Notes under the pieces: generated by a model
What the model was told of the DNA's origin: nothing
The model's database searches: none
The model's input: only the letters and a program-made list of their open reading frames with translations
Made by a program: the position numbers and the translations under genes
Part shown: piece by piece, positions 9,817 to 17,536 of the stretch
How the letters are laid out: each line of letters opens with the position of its first letter
Position numbering within the stretch: position 1 is the first letter of the stretch
Source of the DNA: Endobacterium cereale
GTDB taxonomy: Bacteria; Pseudomonadota; Alphaproteobacteria; Rhizobiales; Rhizobiaceae
Direction: 5' to 3'
DNA length: 64,000 bases
Assembly: GCF_009617585.1 (NCBI RefSeq)
Contig: NZ_WIXI01000038.1
Coordinates: 1 to 64,000, forward strand

Positions 9817-10859
9817 CCGCCGCACGTTCAATAAAAACGCCCGAGGAACTGGTTGCCGCAGGCCTGATCGAGGCTGACAAGCTCGAGGATGTTCGCGCGG
9901 TTGCGAAAGACTATGCGATCGCGCTAACGCCGACCGTGGTGTCGCTGATCGATCGGTCCGACGACAACGATCCGATCGCCCGCCAATACGTGCCAAGTGC
10001 AGCGGAATTGGTGACGACACCGGAAGAACGCGAAGACCCGATCGGTGATGCGACCCACAGCCCGGTGAAGGGCATCGTGCATCGCTACCCGGACCGCGTT
10101 TTGTTGAAGGCCGTGCATGTCTGCCCGGTCTATTGTCGTTTCTGCTTTCGCCGCGAGATGGTGGGGCCGCAGGGCGACGGCACGCTGGCACCGGACGAAC
10201 TGGAGGCGGCGCTCGGTTATATCCGAGCCAACACACAGATCTGGGAGGTGATTCTCACCGGCGGCGACCCGCTTGTTCTGTCTCCGCGCCGGCTGGCGGT
10301 AATCATGCGCGGGCTGGCGGATATCGAACATGTAAAAATCCTGCGATTTCATACGCGTGTACCCGTTGTCGAGCCGGATCGGATCGACACGGCGCTGATC
10401 GAGGCGCTGAAGGAAAGCGGCAAGGTGGTTTATGTGGCCCTGCATGCCAACCATGCGCGAGAAATGACGCCGGAAGCGCGTGCCGCCTGCGCCCGGCTGG
10501 TGGATGCCGGTTTTCCGATGGTGAGCCAGACCGTGCTTCTGAAGGGCGTCAACGACGACCCGGTGATGCTTGGCGACCTGATGAAGGCTTTTGTCGAGAC
10601 GCGGATCAAACCCTATTACCTGCACCATCCTGACCTTGCGCCCGGCACCGGCCATTTCCGCCTCGACATCGAGGAGGGCCAGCGGATCGTTTCGGCCCTG
10701 CGTGGAAATATTTCCGGCCTGTGCCAGCCGACTTACGTGCTGGATATTCCCGGCGGCCACGGCAAGGCGGTGATTGGCGAGAATGCGGCAAGGCGTGACG
10801 GCGTCTGTTATACGGTGAGCGATTTTCGTGGCGAGACGCATGCTTATCCTCCGAAGTGA
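9813..10859 (+). CDS. epmB: EF-P beta-lysylation protein, radical-SAM lysine 2,3-aminomutase-like
   Basis: 348-aa radical-SAM, PLP-dependent enzyme that converts (S)-alpha-lysine into (R)-beta-lysine for EpmA. The CxxxCxxC cluster motif is visible in VCPVYCRFCFRREM, and the PLP-lysine segment in DIPGGHGKAVI near the C-terminus. The length matches EpmB, not the longer catabolic KamA (above 400 aa). The frame is open far upstream to 9471, but the GTG at 9813 overlaps the epmA stop and is where similarity to the family begins (TPEELVAAGLI). No EpmC-type hydroxylase gene is visible nearby, which is usual outside the enterics. Role is inferred from family and operon. Confidence 0.93.
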   Translation: MTAARSIKTPEELVAAGLIEADKLEDVRAVAKDYAIALTPTVVSLIDRSDDNDPIARQYVPSAAELVTTPEEREDPIGDATHSPVKGIVHRYPDRVLLKAVHVCPVYCRFCFRREMVGPQGDGTLAPDELEAALGYIRANTQIWEVILTGGDPLVLSPRRLAVIMRGLADIEHVKILRFHTRVPVVEPDRIDTALIEALKESGKVVYVALHANHAREMTPEARAACARLVDAGFPMVSQTVLLKGVNDDPVMLGDLMKAFVETRIKPYYLHHPDLAPGTGHFRLDIEEGQRIVSALRGNISGLCQPTYVLDIPGGHGKAVIGENAARRDGVCYTVSDFRGETHAYPPK

Positions 10860-10965
10860 CAGTTTTGCCTGAAAATACAGGTCTGCGTTCACGCGGCGGC
10901 ACCCGCCCGTGGCTTGATCCTTCCTGCAATGGCCCGGCTTGACCGGGGGTATTCACTCGGAGAGC

Positions 10966-11021
10966 CCACGCGAACGCGGAACTTCACTTTAGTTTTAGTC
11001 TGTGGCTCCGCGTTCGCGTGG
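10966..11021. repeat. 15-bp perfect inverted repeat
   Basis: CCACGCGAACGCGGA at 10966-10980 and its exact reverse complement at 11007-11021 flank a 26-base AT-richer spacer. There is no T-run after either arm. It could be part of an intergenic mosaic repeat or a stem of a structured RNA. Confidence 0.65.
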
Positions 11022-11430
11022 CCTTCGGCGTCTTTTCGGGGCTTCCGGCCCCTACAGGTGCTTCCCTCGCCTCACTGCGTGACTTTGTTCGCGCCCGCCC
11101 TTCGGGCGGACCTGCCACTTGCACAGCTAAACCGAACCCGGCATGGCTGCCGGGAGAAGGCTTGATAAGGTCTTGGCATTTTCGCCGCCACCCATGGGTT
11201 TCACCTCCCCTGATTTCCCCGCACGTTACGGTTCGACCAAGAGCGCCGGCCCCCGCCTGCCCGCGAACGTCTCGCGAAACACTCCGGCAACGAAGGCAGG
11301 TGAAGTATCGCACAGGCTGGAAGTACGGGGATGAACTCGGAGTCAACGTGTTGATATCGTTCAATCGAGGTCTTCAAACGTCCACCGGGTTTGGGGGAGT
11401 TCGGCGGATGGTGCTGTTAACGTTGAAGGG

Positions 11431-11486
11431 CTTGGGTTTGGATCCTCGGGTCATCCTCGGGTTTAACCCGAGGATCCAAACACAAG
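11431..11486. repeat. Compound palindromic repeat (alphaproteobacterial intergenic type)
   Basis: Two 21-bp arms, 11431-11451 and 11466-11486, are inverted copies with a single mismatch. Nested inside is a second palindrome with 11-bp arms (ATCCTCGGGTT at 11453-11463, AACCCGAGGAT at 11465-11475). From memory, GGATCCTCGGGT/ACCCGAGGATCC-type palindromes are a common dispersed intergenic repeat in alphaproteobacterial genomes, so this is probably one copy of such an element. That could not be tested inside a single window. Confidence 0.65.
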
Positions 11487-11621
11487 CAGACGACATTCCC
11501 TCAAATTCTACAGAATCCCGCATCCAAGATTTCACCAAAATACTTCGGCGTTCCTTAGTCTTTTTTCTTTAAGTCTCCGAGTATCAATCGATGAACAATT
11601 GAATGCGTGGGAGATGTCGAG

Positions 11622-11873
11622 ATGAACGAGACGATTCGCGAACTATTGGGTCGTGTTGGCGGCCTGCCCGTACCGGTGACGGAACTCACTGATGAGGCTG
11701 ATCTTTATGCCGCCGGCCTTTCTTCTTTCGCGTCCGTGCAGGTCATGCTGGCGATCGAGGAAGCTTTCGATATCGAATTTCCTGACAGCCTGTTGAACCG
11801 CAAATCCTTCGCCAGCATCAAGGCGATCGAAGAGACGGTGGCGCAGATCATCAAGAGCCGCGAGGCAGCCTGA
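11622..11873 (+). CDS. Stand-alone acyl/aminoacyl carrier protein
   Basis: 83-aa PP-binding-domain protein, the size of an acyl carrier protein. The phosphopantetheine attachment motif appears as YAAGLSSF, where Ser35 aligns with the Ser of the usual DSL motif and the preceding Asp is replaced by Ser. The rest (IEEAFDIEFPDSLLNRKSFASIKAIEETV) fits helices II-III of carrier proteins. The ATG at 11622 is preferred over GTG at 11607 because GGGAG lies 8 bases upstream. It is first in an apparent operon and overlaps the next gene by one base. In homologous loci such proteins receive an amino acid from the ligase encoded two genes downstream, so this is the probable thiotemplate. The modified Ser context is worth noting. 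Confidence 0.88.
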   Translation: MNETIRELLGRVGGLPVPVTELTDEADLYAAGLSSFASVQVMLAIEEAFDIEFPDSLLNRKSFASIKAIEETVAQIIKSREAA

Positions 11874-13054
11874 TGTCTCTCGCTGCACTCGCCACCGACA
11901 ATACGCTTGCCACCCGCGCGCAACGCGTGGCGGCAGTCGCAGCGGAATTTTCAGACAATGTCGATGCGGAAGGTCGCTTTCCGAAAGAGGCCGTCGATGC
12001 CATGAAGGCCGAGCGACTGCTCGGCATTCAGGTGCCGGCTGCCCATGGCGGCGAAAGCGCTTCGCTTCTGGAAATCGCCGAGGTCTGCTCGATCATCGGC
12101 CAGGCCTGCGCCTCGAGCGCGATGATTTTTGCCATGCATCACATCAAGCTTTCGAGCTTGGTGGAACATGGCGAGGAAAGCCAGTGGCATCTGGGTTTTA
12201 TGCAGGAAGTGGCGGGACGCCAGCTGCTTTTGGGATCAGCCACGACTGAAGGCGGGATCGGCGGTAACCTGCGCAATTCGATCTGCGCGATCGAGATCGA
12301 CGGGGACACCTGCCGCCTGACCAAGGATGCCACCGTGATTTCCTACGGTGCGCAGGCCGACGCCATTCTGATCACCTCGCGCGCCAATGCGGATGCCGCC
12401 CCGAGCGATCAGGTGATGACCGTTTTTCGAAAGGGCCAGTATACGCTGGAACAGACCCATGTCTGGGATACGCTCGGAATGCGCGGCACCTGCTCCGACG
12501 GTTTTCTGTTCAAGGGCGAGGCGCCGGCCGAACAGGTTTTCCAAAAGCCGTTTGCCGAGATCGCCGCGCAATCCATGCTCGCCACCTGCCACCTTTTGTG
12601 GAGCGGCGTGTGGTTCGGCATTGCCGCCGATGCGGTATCGCGGGCGCAATCCTTTGTCCGCGCCGCGGCACGGAAATCGGCCGGTCAGGTTCCGCCCGGT
12701 GCGCTGCATCTGGCCGAAGCCTCCAACCTTCTGCAGCTTGTGAAATCCAACCTGCTTTCCGGCATCCGGACCTATGAAGATGCAAAGGCTGACGGCGAAA
12801 AACTGTCTTCCATGAGTTTCGCCATCGCCATGAACAATATCAAGATCGCCTCCTCGCAGAGGATCCTCGATATCATCAACAAGGCAATGCTGATCTGCGG
12901 CATCATGGGCTACAAAAACGGCACGCCCTATAGTCTTGGCCGGCATTTGCGCGACGCCCATTCGGCGCAGCTGATGATTTCCAATGACCGCATACTCGCC
13001 AACTCATCGACCATGCTTCTGGTGCAGAAACCGGATTTCAGCCTGCTGGGCTGA
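11873..13054 (+). CDS. Acyl-CoA dehydrogenase-like flavoprotein
   Basis: 393-aa protein of the acyl-CoA dehydrogenase fold: N-terminal helical domain (about 1-110), middle beta domain with [16 protein letters not shown] and the [14 protein letters not shown] segment typical of these FAD enzymes, and a C-terminal helical domain from about residue 230. The ATG overlaps the carrier-protein stop by one base. This coupling suggests the substrate is a thioester on the carrier protein, not CoA, as for prolyl-carrier-protein oxidases in antibiotic pathways. The catalytic base could not be assigned by eye. Family is well supported; substrate is inference. Confidence 0.85.
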   Translation: MSLAALATDNTLATRAQRVAAVAAEFSDNVDAEGRFPKEAVDAMKAERLLGIQVPAAHGGESASLLEIAEVCSIIGQACASSAMIFAMHHIKLSSLVEHGEESQWHLGFMQEVAGRQLLLGSATTEGGIGGNLRNSICAIEIDGDTCRLTKDATVISYGAQADAILITSRANADAAPSDQVMTVFRKGQYTLEQTHVWDTLGMRGTCSDGFLFKGEAPAEQVFQKPFAEIAAQSMLATCHLLWSGVWFGIAADAVSRAQSFVRAAARKSAGQVPPGALHLAEASNLLQLVKSNLLSGIRTYEDAKADGEKLSSMSFAIAMNNIKIASSQRILDIINKAMLICGIMGYKNGTPYSLGRHLRDAHSAQLMISNDRILANSSTMLLVQKPDFSLLG

Positions 13055-13095
13055 AATCCCATGATCCTTTTCCAACGTTTTTCAGGGGTGACGTG

Positions 13096-14007
13096 ATGGA
13101 TATGCAGACCTCCTTTCTCGACCGGCTGTTCGATGCCGGCCTGCTGATCGATACCGGTGTCGACGGGCTGTATGGCCGAAGCGGCCAGTTCGAAGAGGTG
13201 ATTGCCGCCTTCGAACGGCTGATCGACAAGGTCGGCGGTGGCGACGGTGCCGAAGCCATGCGCTTTCCGCCGGGCATGAACCGCGCCTTTTTCGAACAGA
13301 GCGGTTACATGAAAAGCTTTCCGCAGCTGGCCGGCACCGTGCATTCCTTCTGCGGCGGCGAACTCGACCACATGAGCCTGCTGAAATGCATGGAAGTGGG
13401 CGAGGAAGACTGGACCAAGGACCAGAAGGCCACCGACATCGTGCTCACGCCGGCCGCCTGCTACCCGCTTTATCCGACCGTTGCCCGCCGCGGCAAACTG
13501 CCGGCCGGTGGTGCGCTGTTCGATTTGCAGAGCTATTGCTTCCGCCATGAACCTTCCAAGGATCCGGCTCGCCAGCAGTTGTTCCGCATGCGCGAATATA
13601 TCTGCATGGGCACAGAACAGCACGTGACGGATTTCCGTCAGAGCTGGATGGATCGTGGCGTGGAGATGATGAAGGCCGTCGGTCTGGATGTGACGATCGA
13701 TGTGGCCAATGATCCTTTCTTTGGCCGTGCCGGCAAGATGATGGTGAACAATCAGCGTGACCAGAACCTGAAATTCGAGCTTCTGATCCCGATCACCTCA
13801 CCATCAAACCCGACCGCCTGCATGAGCTTCAACTACCATCAGGACAGTTTTGGCCTGAAATGGGGCCTGAACCTTGAAGACGGCAGTGTGGCGCATACGG
13901 CATGTGTCGGTTTCGGCCTGGAGCGCATCGCGCTGGCGCTGTTCCACACGCATGGACTGGATGTGAAGGACTGGCCGGAAAGCGTCCGTGCCACGCTTTG
14001 GGGTTGA
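13096..14007 (+). CDS. Amino acid:[carrier protein] ligase (seryl-tRNA synthetase-like)
   Basis: 303-aa class II aminoacyl-tRNA-synthetase paralogue without a tRNA-binding domain. Homologues (Bradyrhizobium Bll0957, Agrobacterium Atu2573) activate glycine or alanine with ATP and load it on the phosphopantetheine of a small carrier protein. The active-site zinc ligands are visible: Cys122 ([10 protein letters not shown]), Glu167 (RMREYICMG) and Cys270 ([14 protein letters not shown]). Their spacing matches the Cys-Glu-Cys triad known for the Bradyrhizobium enzyme with a constant offset. Motif 2 is near LFRMREY and motif 3 Arg in [17 protein letters not shown] lies about 7 bases before ATG 13096 counted from 13089. 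It is followed after one base by the DUF1839 gene. Amino-acid specificity cannot be read from the sequence. Confidence 0.93.
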   Translation: MDMQTSFLDRLFDAGLLIDTGVDGLYGRSGQFEEVIAAFERLIDKVGGGDGAEAMRFPPGMNRAFFEQSGYMKSFPQLAGTVHSFCGGELDHMSLLKCMEVGEEDWTKDQKATDIVLTPAACYPLYPTVARRGKLPAGGALFDLQSYCFRHEPSKDPARQQLFRMREYICMGTEQHVTDFRQSWMDRGVEMMKAVGLDVTIDVANDPFFGRAGKMMVNNQRDQNLKFELLIPITSPSNPTACMSFNYHQDSFGLKWGLNLEDGSVAHTACVGFGLERIALALFHTHGLDVKDWPESVRATLWG

Positions 14008-14008
14008 A

Positions 14009-14983
14009 ATGACCTCTGTTTTTCCGCAGATCGACCCGGCCACCTACCCGTCGCATGTCCTGCATGCGACTGACCGCATCTGGCCGGAAACCAATTGTTA
14101 TGTCGACCTGTGGATCGAGGTGCTTTCGGCCGCCGGCCTGCCACCGGAAGCCATGCTGGGTTTTACGCTGACCCAGGATTTCGAGGGTGACCAGATGACC
14201 TTTTTCAAGGTTCCGCTGGAAGACCTAGAAACACTCTACAACGTCCGCGTCACCGAACTGGCGATCTTTGACCGGCCCGAAAACCATGTGCTGGAGCAGA
14301 TTTCTCGCGGACGGCTTTGCCTGCTGGAAATGGACAGTTTCTATCTGCCCGATACGCGCGGCCTGACCTATGGCAGCGAACACGGCAAGACGACGGTCGC
14401 CATCAACCGGCTGGATGTGGCCGGGCGGACGATGGACTATTTCCACAATGGCGGCTTCTTTTCGCTCTCGGGCGACGATTTCGACGGCATCTTTCAGCAT
14501 CATCTGACGAAAACGGATCCGCCTTTCCTGCCCTATACGGAATTTGCAAAATTCCCGGCCAAAAAGGCTGGTGCGCACCACATTCGCAATGAGGCCGAAC
14601 GACTTTTGCGCCGACATTTTGCACGGCGGCCGGATAGCAATCCGGTGCAGGCGTTTGCAAACGTGTTTCCGGCACAGGCGGCGGATCTGGCGGAGCGCGA
14701 ATTCGCATTTTTCCATAAATACGCGTTCAACACGCTAAGACAGCTAGGTGCCAATTTTGAACTCCTGGCCGCACATCTGATCTGGCTTGATCGCGGTGAA
14801 CAGGCCAGCCATGCGCTGAAGATTGCCGAAACCGCGAAATCCGCGCAGTTCGTTCTGGCACGAGCACTGACCCGCAAAAAATTCGAGCCGCTGGCAACAG
14901 TGCTGGAGCCGTCGGCAGAGGCATGGGATCTGCTGATGGCCGGACTTTCGACAGAGCTTGGCGACGCGCGCGTGGCAGCCTAA
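14009..14983 (+). CDS. DUF1839 family protein
   Basis: 324-aa protein recognised as DUF1839, a family of unknown activity that accompanies amino acid:carrier protein ligases. The start at 14009 lies one base after the ligase stop; the frame is open slightly further upstream, but that would overlap the ligase. Conserved-looking stretches are HATDRIWPETNCYVDLWIEVL near the N-terminus, LTQDFEGDQMTFFKVP, LLEMDSFYLPDTRG and INRLDVAGRTMDYFHNGGFF. There is no signal peptide or membrane segment. Acting after the ligase and dehydrogenase, it may transfer or release the carrier-bound aminoacyl group, but that is only inference from gene order. His, Cys and Asp residues in the first half could support an acyltransfer active site. 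Confidence 0.75.
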   Translation: MTSVFPQIDPATYPSHVLHATDRIWPETNCYVDLWIEVLSAAGLPPEAMLGFTLTQDFEGDQMTFFKVPLEDLETLYNVRVTELAIFDRPENHVLEQISRGRLCLLEMDSFYLPDTRGLTYGSEHGKTTVAINRLDVAGRTMDYFHNGGFFSLSGDDFDGIFQHHLTKTDPPFLPYTEFAKFPAKKAGAHHIRNEAERLLRRHFARRPDSNPVQAFANVFPAQAADLAEREFAFFHKYAFNTLRQLGANFELLAAHLIWLDRGEQASHALKIAETAKSAQFVLARALTRKKFEPLATVLEPSAEAWDLLMAGLSTELGDARVAA

Positions 14984-15022
14984 AACCATGCCTGAAGCTG
15001 GCGCGGGAACGGGGATTGGCAA

Positions 15023-17467
15023 ATGAGCGGCAAACGGGTTCCTGGTGACGGCTGGACGCTGATCTTAAGCGATGCCGGCGCCTATGCGGCGCCTGCCGAC
15101 ATCCGGGACGATGCCGAGGGAATTGCCGCACCCGTGCCGGGAACGGTGGCTTCTGCCTTGCGGGATGCGGGACAATTTGATGCCGGCAATCCAACCTCAC
15201 TGGAAAATGTCGATGCGTGGTATCTCTGCGATCTGACAGAGGAAGCCGGAAAGGCCGTGCTGCACTTTGCCGGGCTTGCTACCATTGCGGAAGTTTATCT
15301 GAACGACAATCTGATCCTTGCCTCCACCAGCATGTTCGAGGCGCATGACGTGCCGGCAATGCTGACCGGCACGGACCGGTTGGCGATCTGTTTCCGCGCC
15401 ATCGGCCCCCATATCAATAAAACCGGCCCGCGCGCCCGCTGGCGGCCCCGCATGATGCGGTCGCAAGGCCTACGGCTGCTGCGCACCACGGCATTGGGTT
15501 TCATGCCCGGCTGGTGCCCGGATGTGGTGGCTGTCGGGCCGTGGCGGCCGGTTTCGATTGTTCGCGCAGATGAAACGCCTTCGAATTTTGCCATCAGCGC
15601 CACGCTGGGCGACGATGGTGTCGGGATTTTGCGGGTATCATTTGCGGCCAGAACGCCTCCGGACAATCTGCGGCTCGTCTGTAGCGGACGTGAGGTCGGA
15701 TTGTCTTTTGCGGATGGGCGGCTGCATGCGGAACTGGTTTTGCCGGATATTATGCCATGGTGGCCGCACACGCATGGCGAACCGGCATTGCACGACATCA
15801 TCCTGAGGGATGAACAGAATGAACGGGTGATTGGCCGCACCGGTTTTCGCTCCATTACGGTGGATCGCGGACACGACGGCAACGATTTTGCCATCAGGAT
15901 AAACGGCGAGAAGGTTTTCTGCCGTGGCGCCATCTGGACCAATGCCGATATCGTTTCGCTAGCTGGAGAACGCACGGAATACGAGCCATGGCTGAGACTG
16001 GCGGCGGATGCCGGTATGAACATGATCCGCATTCCGGGCGTGGCGGCTTACGAGACCAACGAATTCTTCAAACTGTGCGACGAACTGGGCATCATGGTCT
16101 GGCAGGACCTGATGTTCGCCAATTTCGATTACCCGGCTAACGATGAATCCCTGTGGGTTCACGTGAAAACGGAAGTCGAGCAATTTCTCACAGCAAACTC
16201 AGCCTCGCCGTCACTGGCGATCCTGTGCGGCGGCAGCGAGATGTTCCAGCAGGGTGCGATGATGGGATTGCCGGAACGCGTCTGGAAAGGCTCGCTGGCA
16301 ACAGATGTTCTGGCTGAGCTGTGCAAGGGTGGACGGCCGGACGTGCCTTACGTGGACAATTCGCCAAGCGGTGGCGCACTGCCATTTTTCCCCAATGCCG
16401 GGGTGGCACATTATTATGGTGTTGGCGCATATTGTCGCCCGCTGAGCGATGCGCGGCGAGCGAATGTGCGCTTTGCCGCCGAATGCCTTGCCTTTTCCAA
16501 CGTGCCCGACACAGGAACGCTTGAGAAACATCTTCCCGTGGCTCCCTCGCATGATCCGCGCTGGAAGGCGCGCGTTCCGCGCGATGCCGGCGCATCCTGG
16601 GATTTCGAGGATGTTCGTGATCATTATCTCCAGGAACTCTACGGTTTAGAACCGGCTAAGCTGAGGTATCAGAACCCTGAACGTTATCTCGCCTTCGCTC
16701 GCGCAGCGACAGCCGAAGTGATGGAGGCGACTTTTGCCGAATGGCGGCGACCGGGATCGAGTTGTAACGGCGCGCTGGTCTGGACATTACAGGACCTGCT
16801 TCCGGGCGCGGGCTGGGGCGTGATCGATGCGACGGGACAGCCTAAATCCGCCTGGCATGCCCTGAAACGGGCATTTCGGCCGATACAGGTCGTGCTGTCC
16901 GACGAGGGTACCAATGGGCTGGACGTGCATGTCATTAACGACAGCCCAGTGTCCAGGAGCCTGCATCTGGAAGTCACCTGCCTGCGCGACGGGCGGCAGG
17001 TCGTGGTGAGTGGAAAAAGGGCAGTGGTACTCGATGCGAGGCGCAGCATAACGCTGGCTGCCACCGATCTATTGGGCGCGTTTTTCGACACCACCTATGC
17101 CTATCGTTTCGGACCACCTTCGCATGACGTGACAGTGGCCCGGTTGAAGGATGCCGAAGGCGGCGACGTTGTCGCCGAGGCCTTTCATTTTCCGTTGGGG
17201 CACATGCCCGCGCTGCATGAGGCGACGATCGAGGCAAAGCTTTCCAAAGACAGGGATGGCGCCTGGATCCTGCAGCTTTCCAGCGATCGGCTGGCGCAGT
17301 CGATTTCGATCAGTGTCAAGGGTTTTAGGGTCGCAGAAAACGGTTTTCATCTGGCCCCGGCTTTCATGAAACAGGTGGCCCTGTTGCCTGTGGCACGCAT
17401 GGATCCGGAAAGTGTCCCGAGCGGCTCGGTCACCTTTCTCGGCACCGACCATGTCACTCGTTTTTAA
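15023..17467 (+). CDS. Glycoside hydrolase family 2 protein (beta-mannosidase-like)
   Basis: 814-aa GH2 protein without a signal peptide, so probably cytoplasmic. The N-terminal jelly-roll (GTVASALRDAG, DAWYLCDL, LHFAGLATIAEVYLNDNLI) and immunoglobulin-like domains precede a TIM barrel (RIPGVAAYETNEFFKLCDELGIMVWQDLMFANFDYP). The candidate acid/base Glu406 lies in LCGGSEMFQQ (normally GNNE) and the candidate nucleophile Glu487 in VRFAAECLAF, so both catalytic glutamates appear conserved with altered surroundings. It is the last gene of the carrier-protein operon, 39 bp after DUF1839. In this setting it could act on, or serve as a sugar-binding scaffold for, a glycosylated product. Fold certain, substrate unknown. 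Confidence 0.85.
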   Translation: MSGKRVPGDGWTLILSDAGAYAAPADIRDDAEGIAAPVPGTVASALRDAGQFDAGNPTSLENVDAWYLCDLTEEAGKAVLHFAGLATIAEVYLNDNLILASTSMFEAHDVPAMLTGTDRLAICFRAIGPHINKTGPRARWRPRMMRSQGLRLLRTTALGFMPGWCPDVVAVGPWRPVSIVRADETPSNFAISATLGDDGVGILRVSFAARTPPDNLRLVCSGREVGLSFADGRLHAELVLPDIMPWWPHTHGEPALHDIILRDEQNERVIGRTGFRSITVDRGHDGNDFAIRINGEKVFCRGAIWTNADIVSLAGERTEYEPWLRLAADAGMNMIRIPGVAAYETNEFFKLCDELGIMVWQDLMFANFDYPANDESLWVHVKTEVEQFLTANSASPSLAILCGGSEMFQQGAMMGLPERVWKGSLATDVLAELCKGGRPDVPYVDNSPSGGALPFFPNAGVAHYYGVGAYCRPLSDARRANVRFAAECLAFSNVPDTGTLEKHLPVAPSHDPRWKARVPRDAGASWDFEDVRDHYLQELYGLEPAKLRYQNPERYLAFARAATAEVMEATFAEWRRPGSSCNGALVWTLQDLLPGAGWGVIDATGQPKSAWHALKRAFRPIQVVLSDEGTNGLDVHVINDSPVSRSLHLEVTCLRDGRQVVVSGKRAVVLDARRSITLAATDLLGAFFDTTYAYRFGPPSHDVTVARLKDAEGGDVVAEAFHFPLGHMPALHEATIEAKLSKDRDGAWILQLSSDRLAQSISISVKGFRVAENGFHLAPAFMKQVALLPVARMDPESVPSGSVTFLGTDHVTRF

Positions 17468-17479
17468 GACCATTGTCGA

Positions 17480-17536
17480 CAGCGACAGGCTGCGTCAGGA
17501 GTTCTCAGCGATCTCGGAAGCAGCGACAGGCTGCGT
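17480..17536. repeat. 16-bp direct repeat at the 3' end of the hydrolase gene
   Basis: CAGCGACAGGCTGCGT occurs at 17480-17495 and again at 17521-17536, 41 bp apart. It lies in the narrow gap between the convergent GH2 and hydrolase genes and in the hydrolase C-terminal codons. The similarity does not extend beyond the 16 bases, so it may be a small duplication scar. Confidence 0.5.

Larger units (their letters stand above)
10860..11621. other. 762-bp structured non-coding region
   Basis: No convincing gene is present between epmB and the carrier-protein gene. A 184-codon open frame at 11018-11572 is rich in Arg, Pro and Ser, has no recognisable domain and crosses inverted repeats, so it is treated as spurious. 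The stretch holds several foldable elements: a 15-bp perfect inverted repeat (10966-10980/11007-11021), a 7-bp stem CCCGGCA/TGCCGGG (11137-11154), a CCGCCC/GGGCGG stem near 11096-11110, and a compound palindrome at 11431-11486. It may be a mosaic of rhizobial intergenic repeat elements or encode a structured RNA. The promoter of the carrier-protein operon probably lies in its last 100 bp. Confidence 0.55.

Noticed and set aside
11215..11240. GCACGTTACGGTTCG-like string reminiscent of group II intron domain V
   Set aside because: The pairing 5' half and the GAAA-type loop of domain V are absent, and no maturase gene is nearby.
11018..11572. 184-codon open reading frame in the long intergenic stretch
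   Set aside because: Biased Arg/Pro/Ser composition, no ribosome-binding site or domain, and it crosses two inverted repeats; a high-GC open frame is expected by chance.
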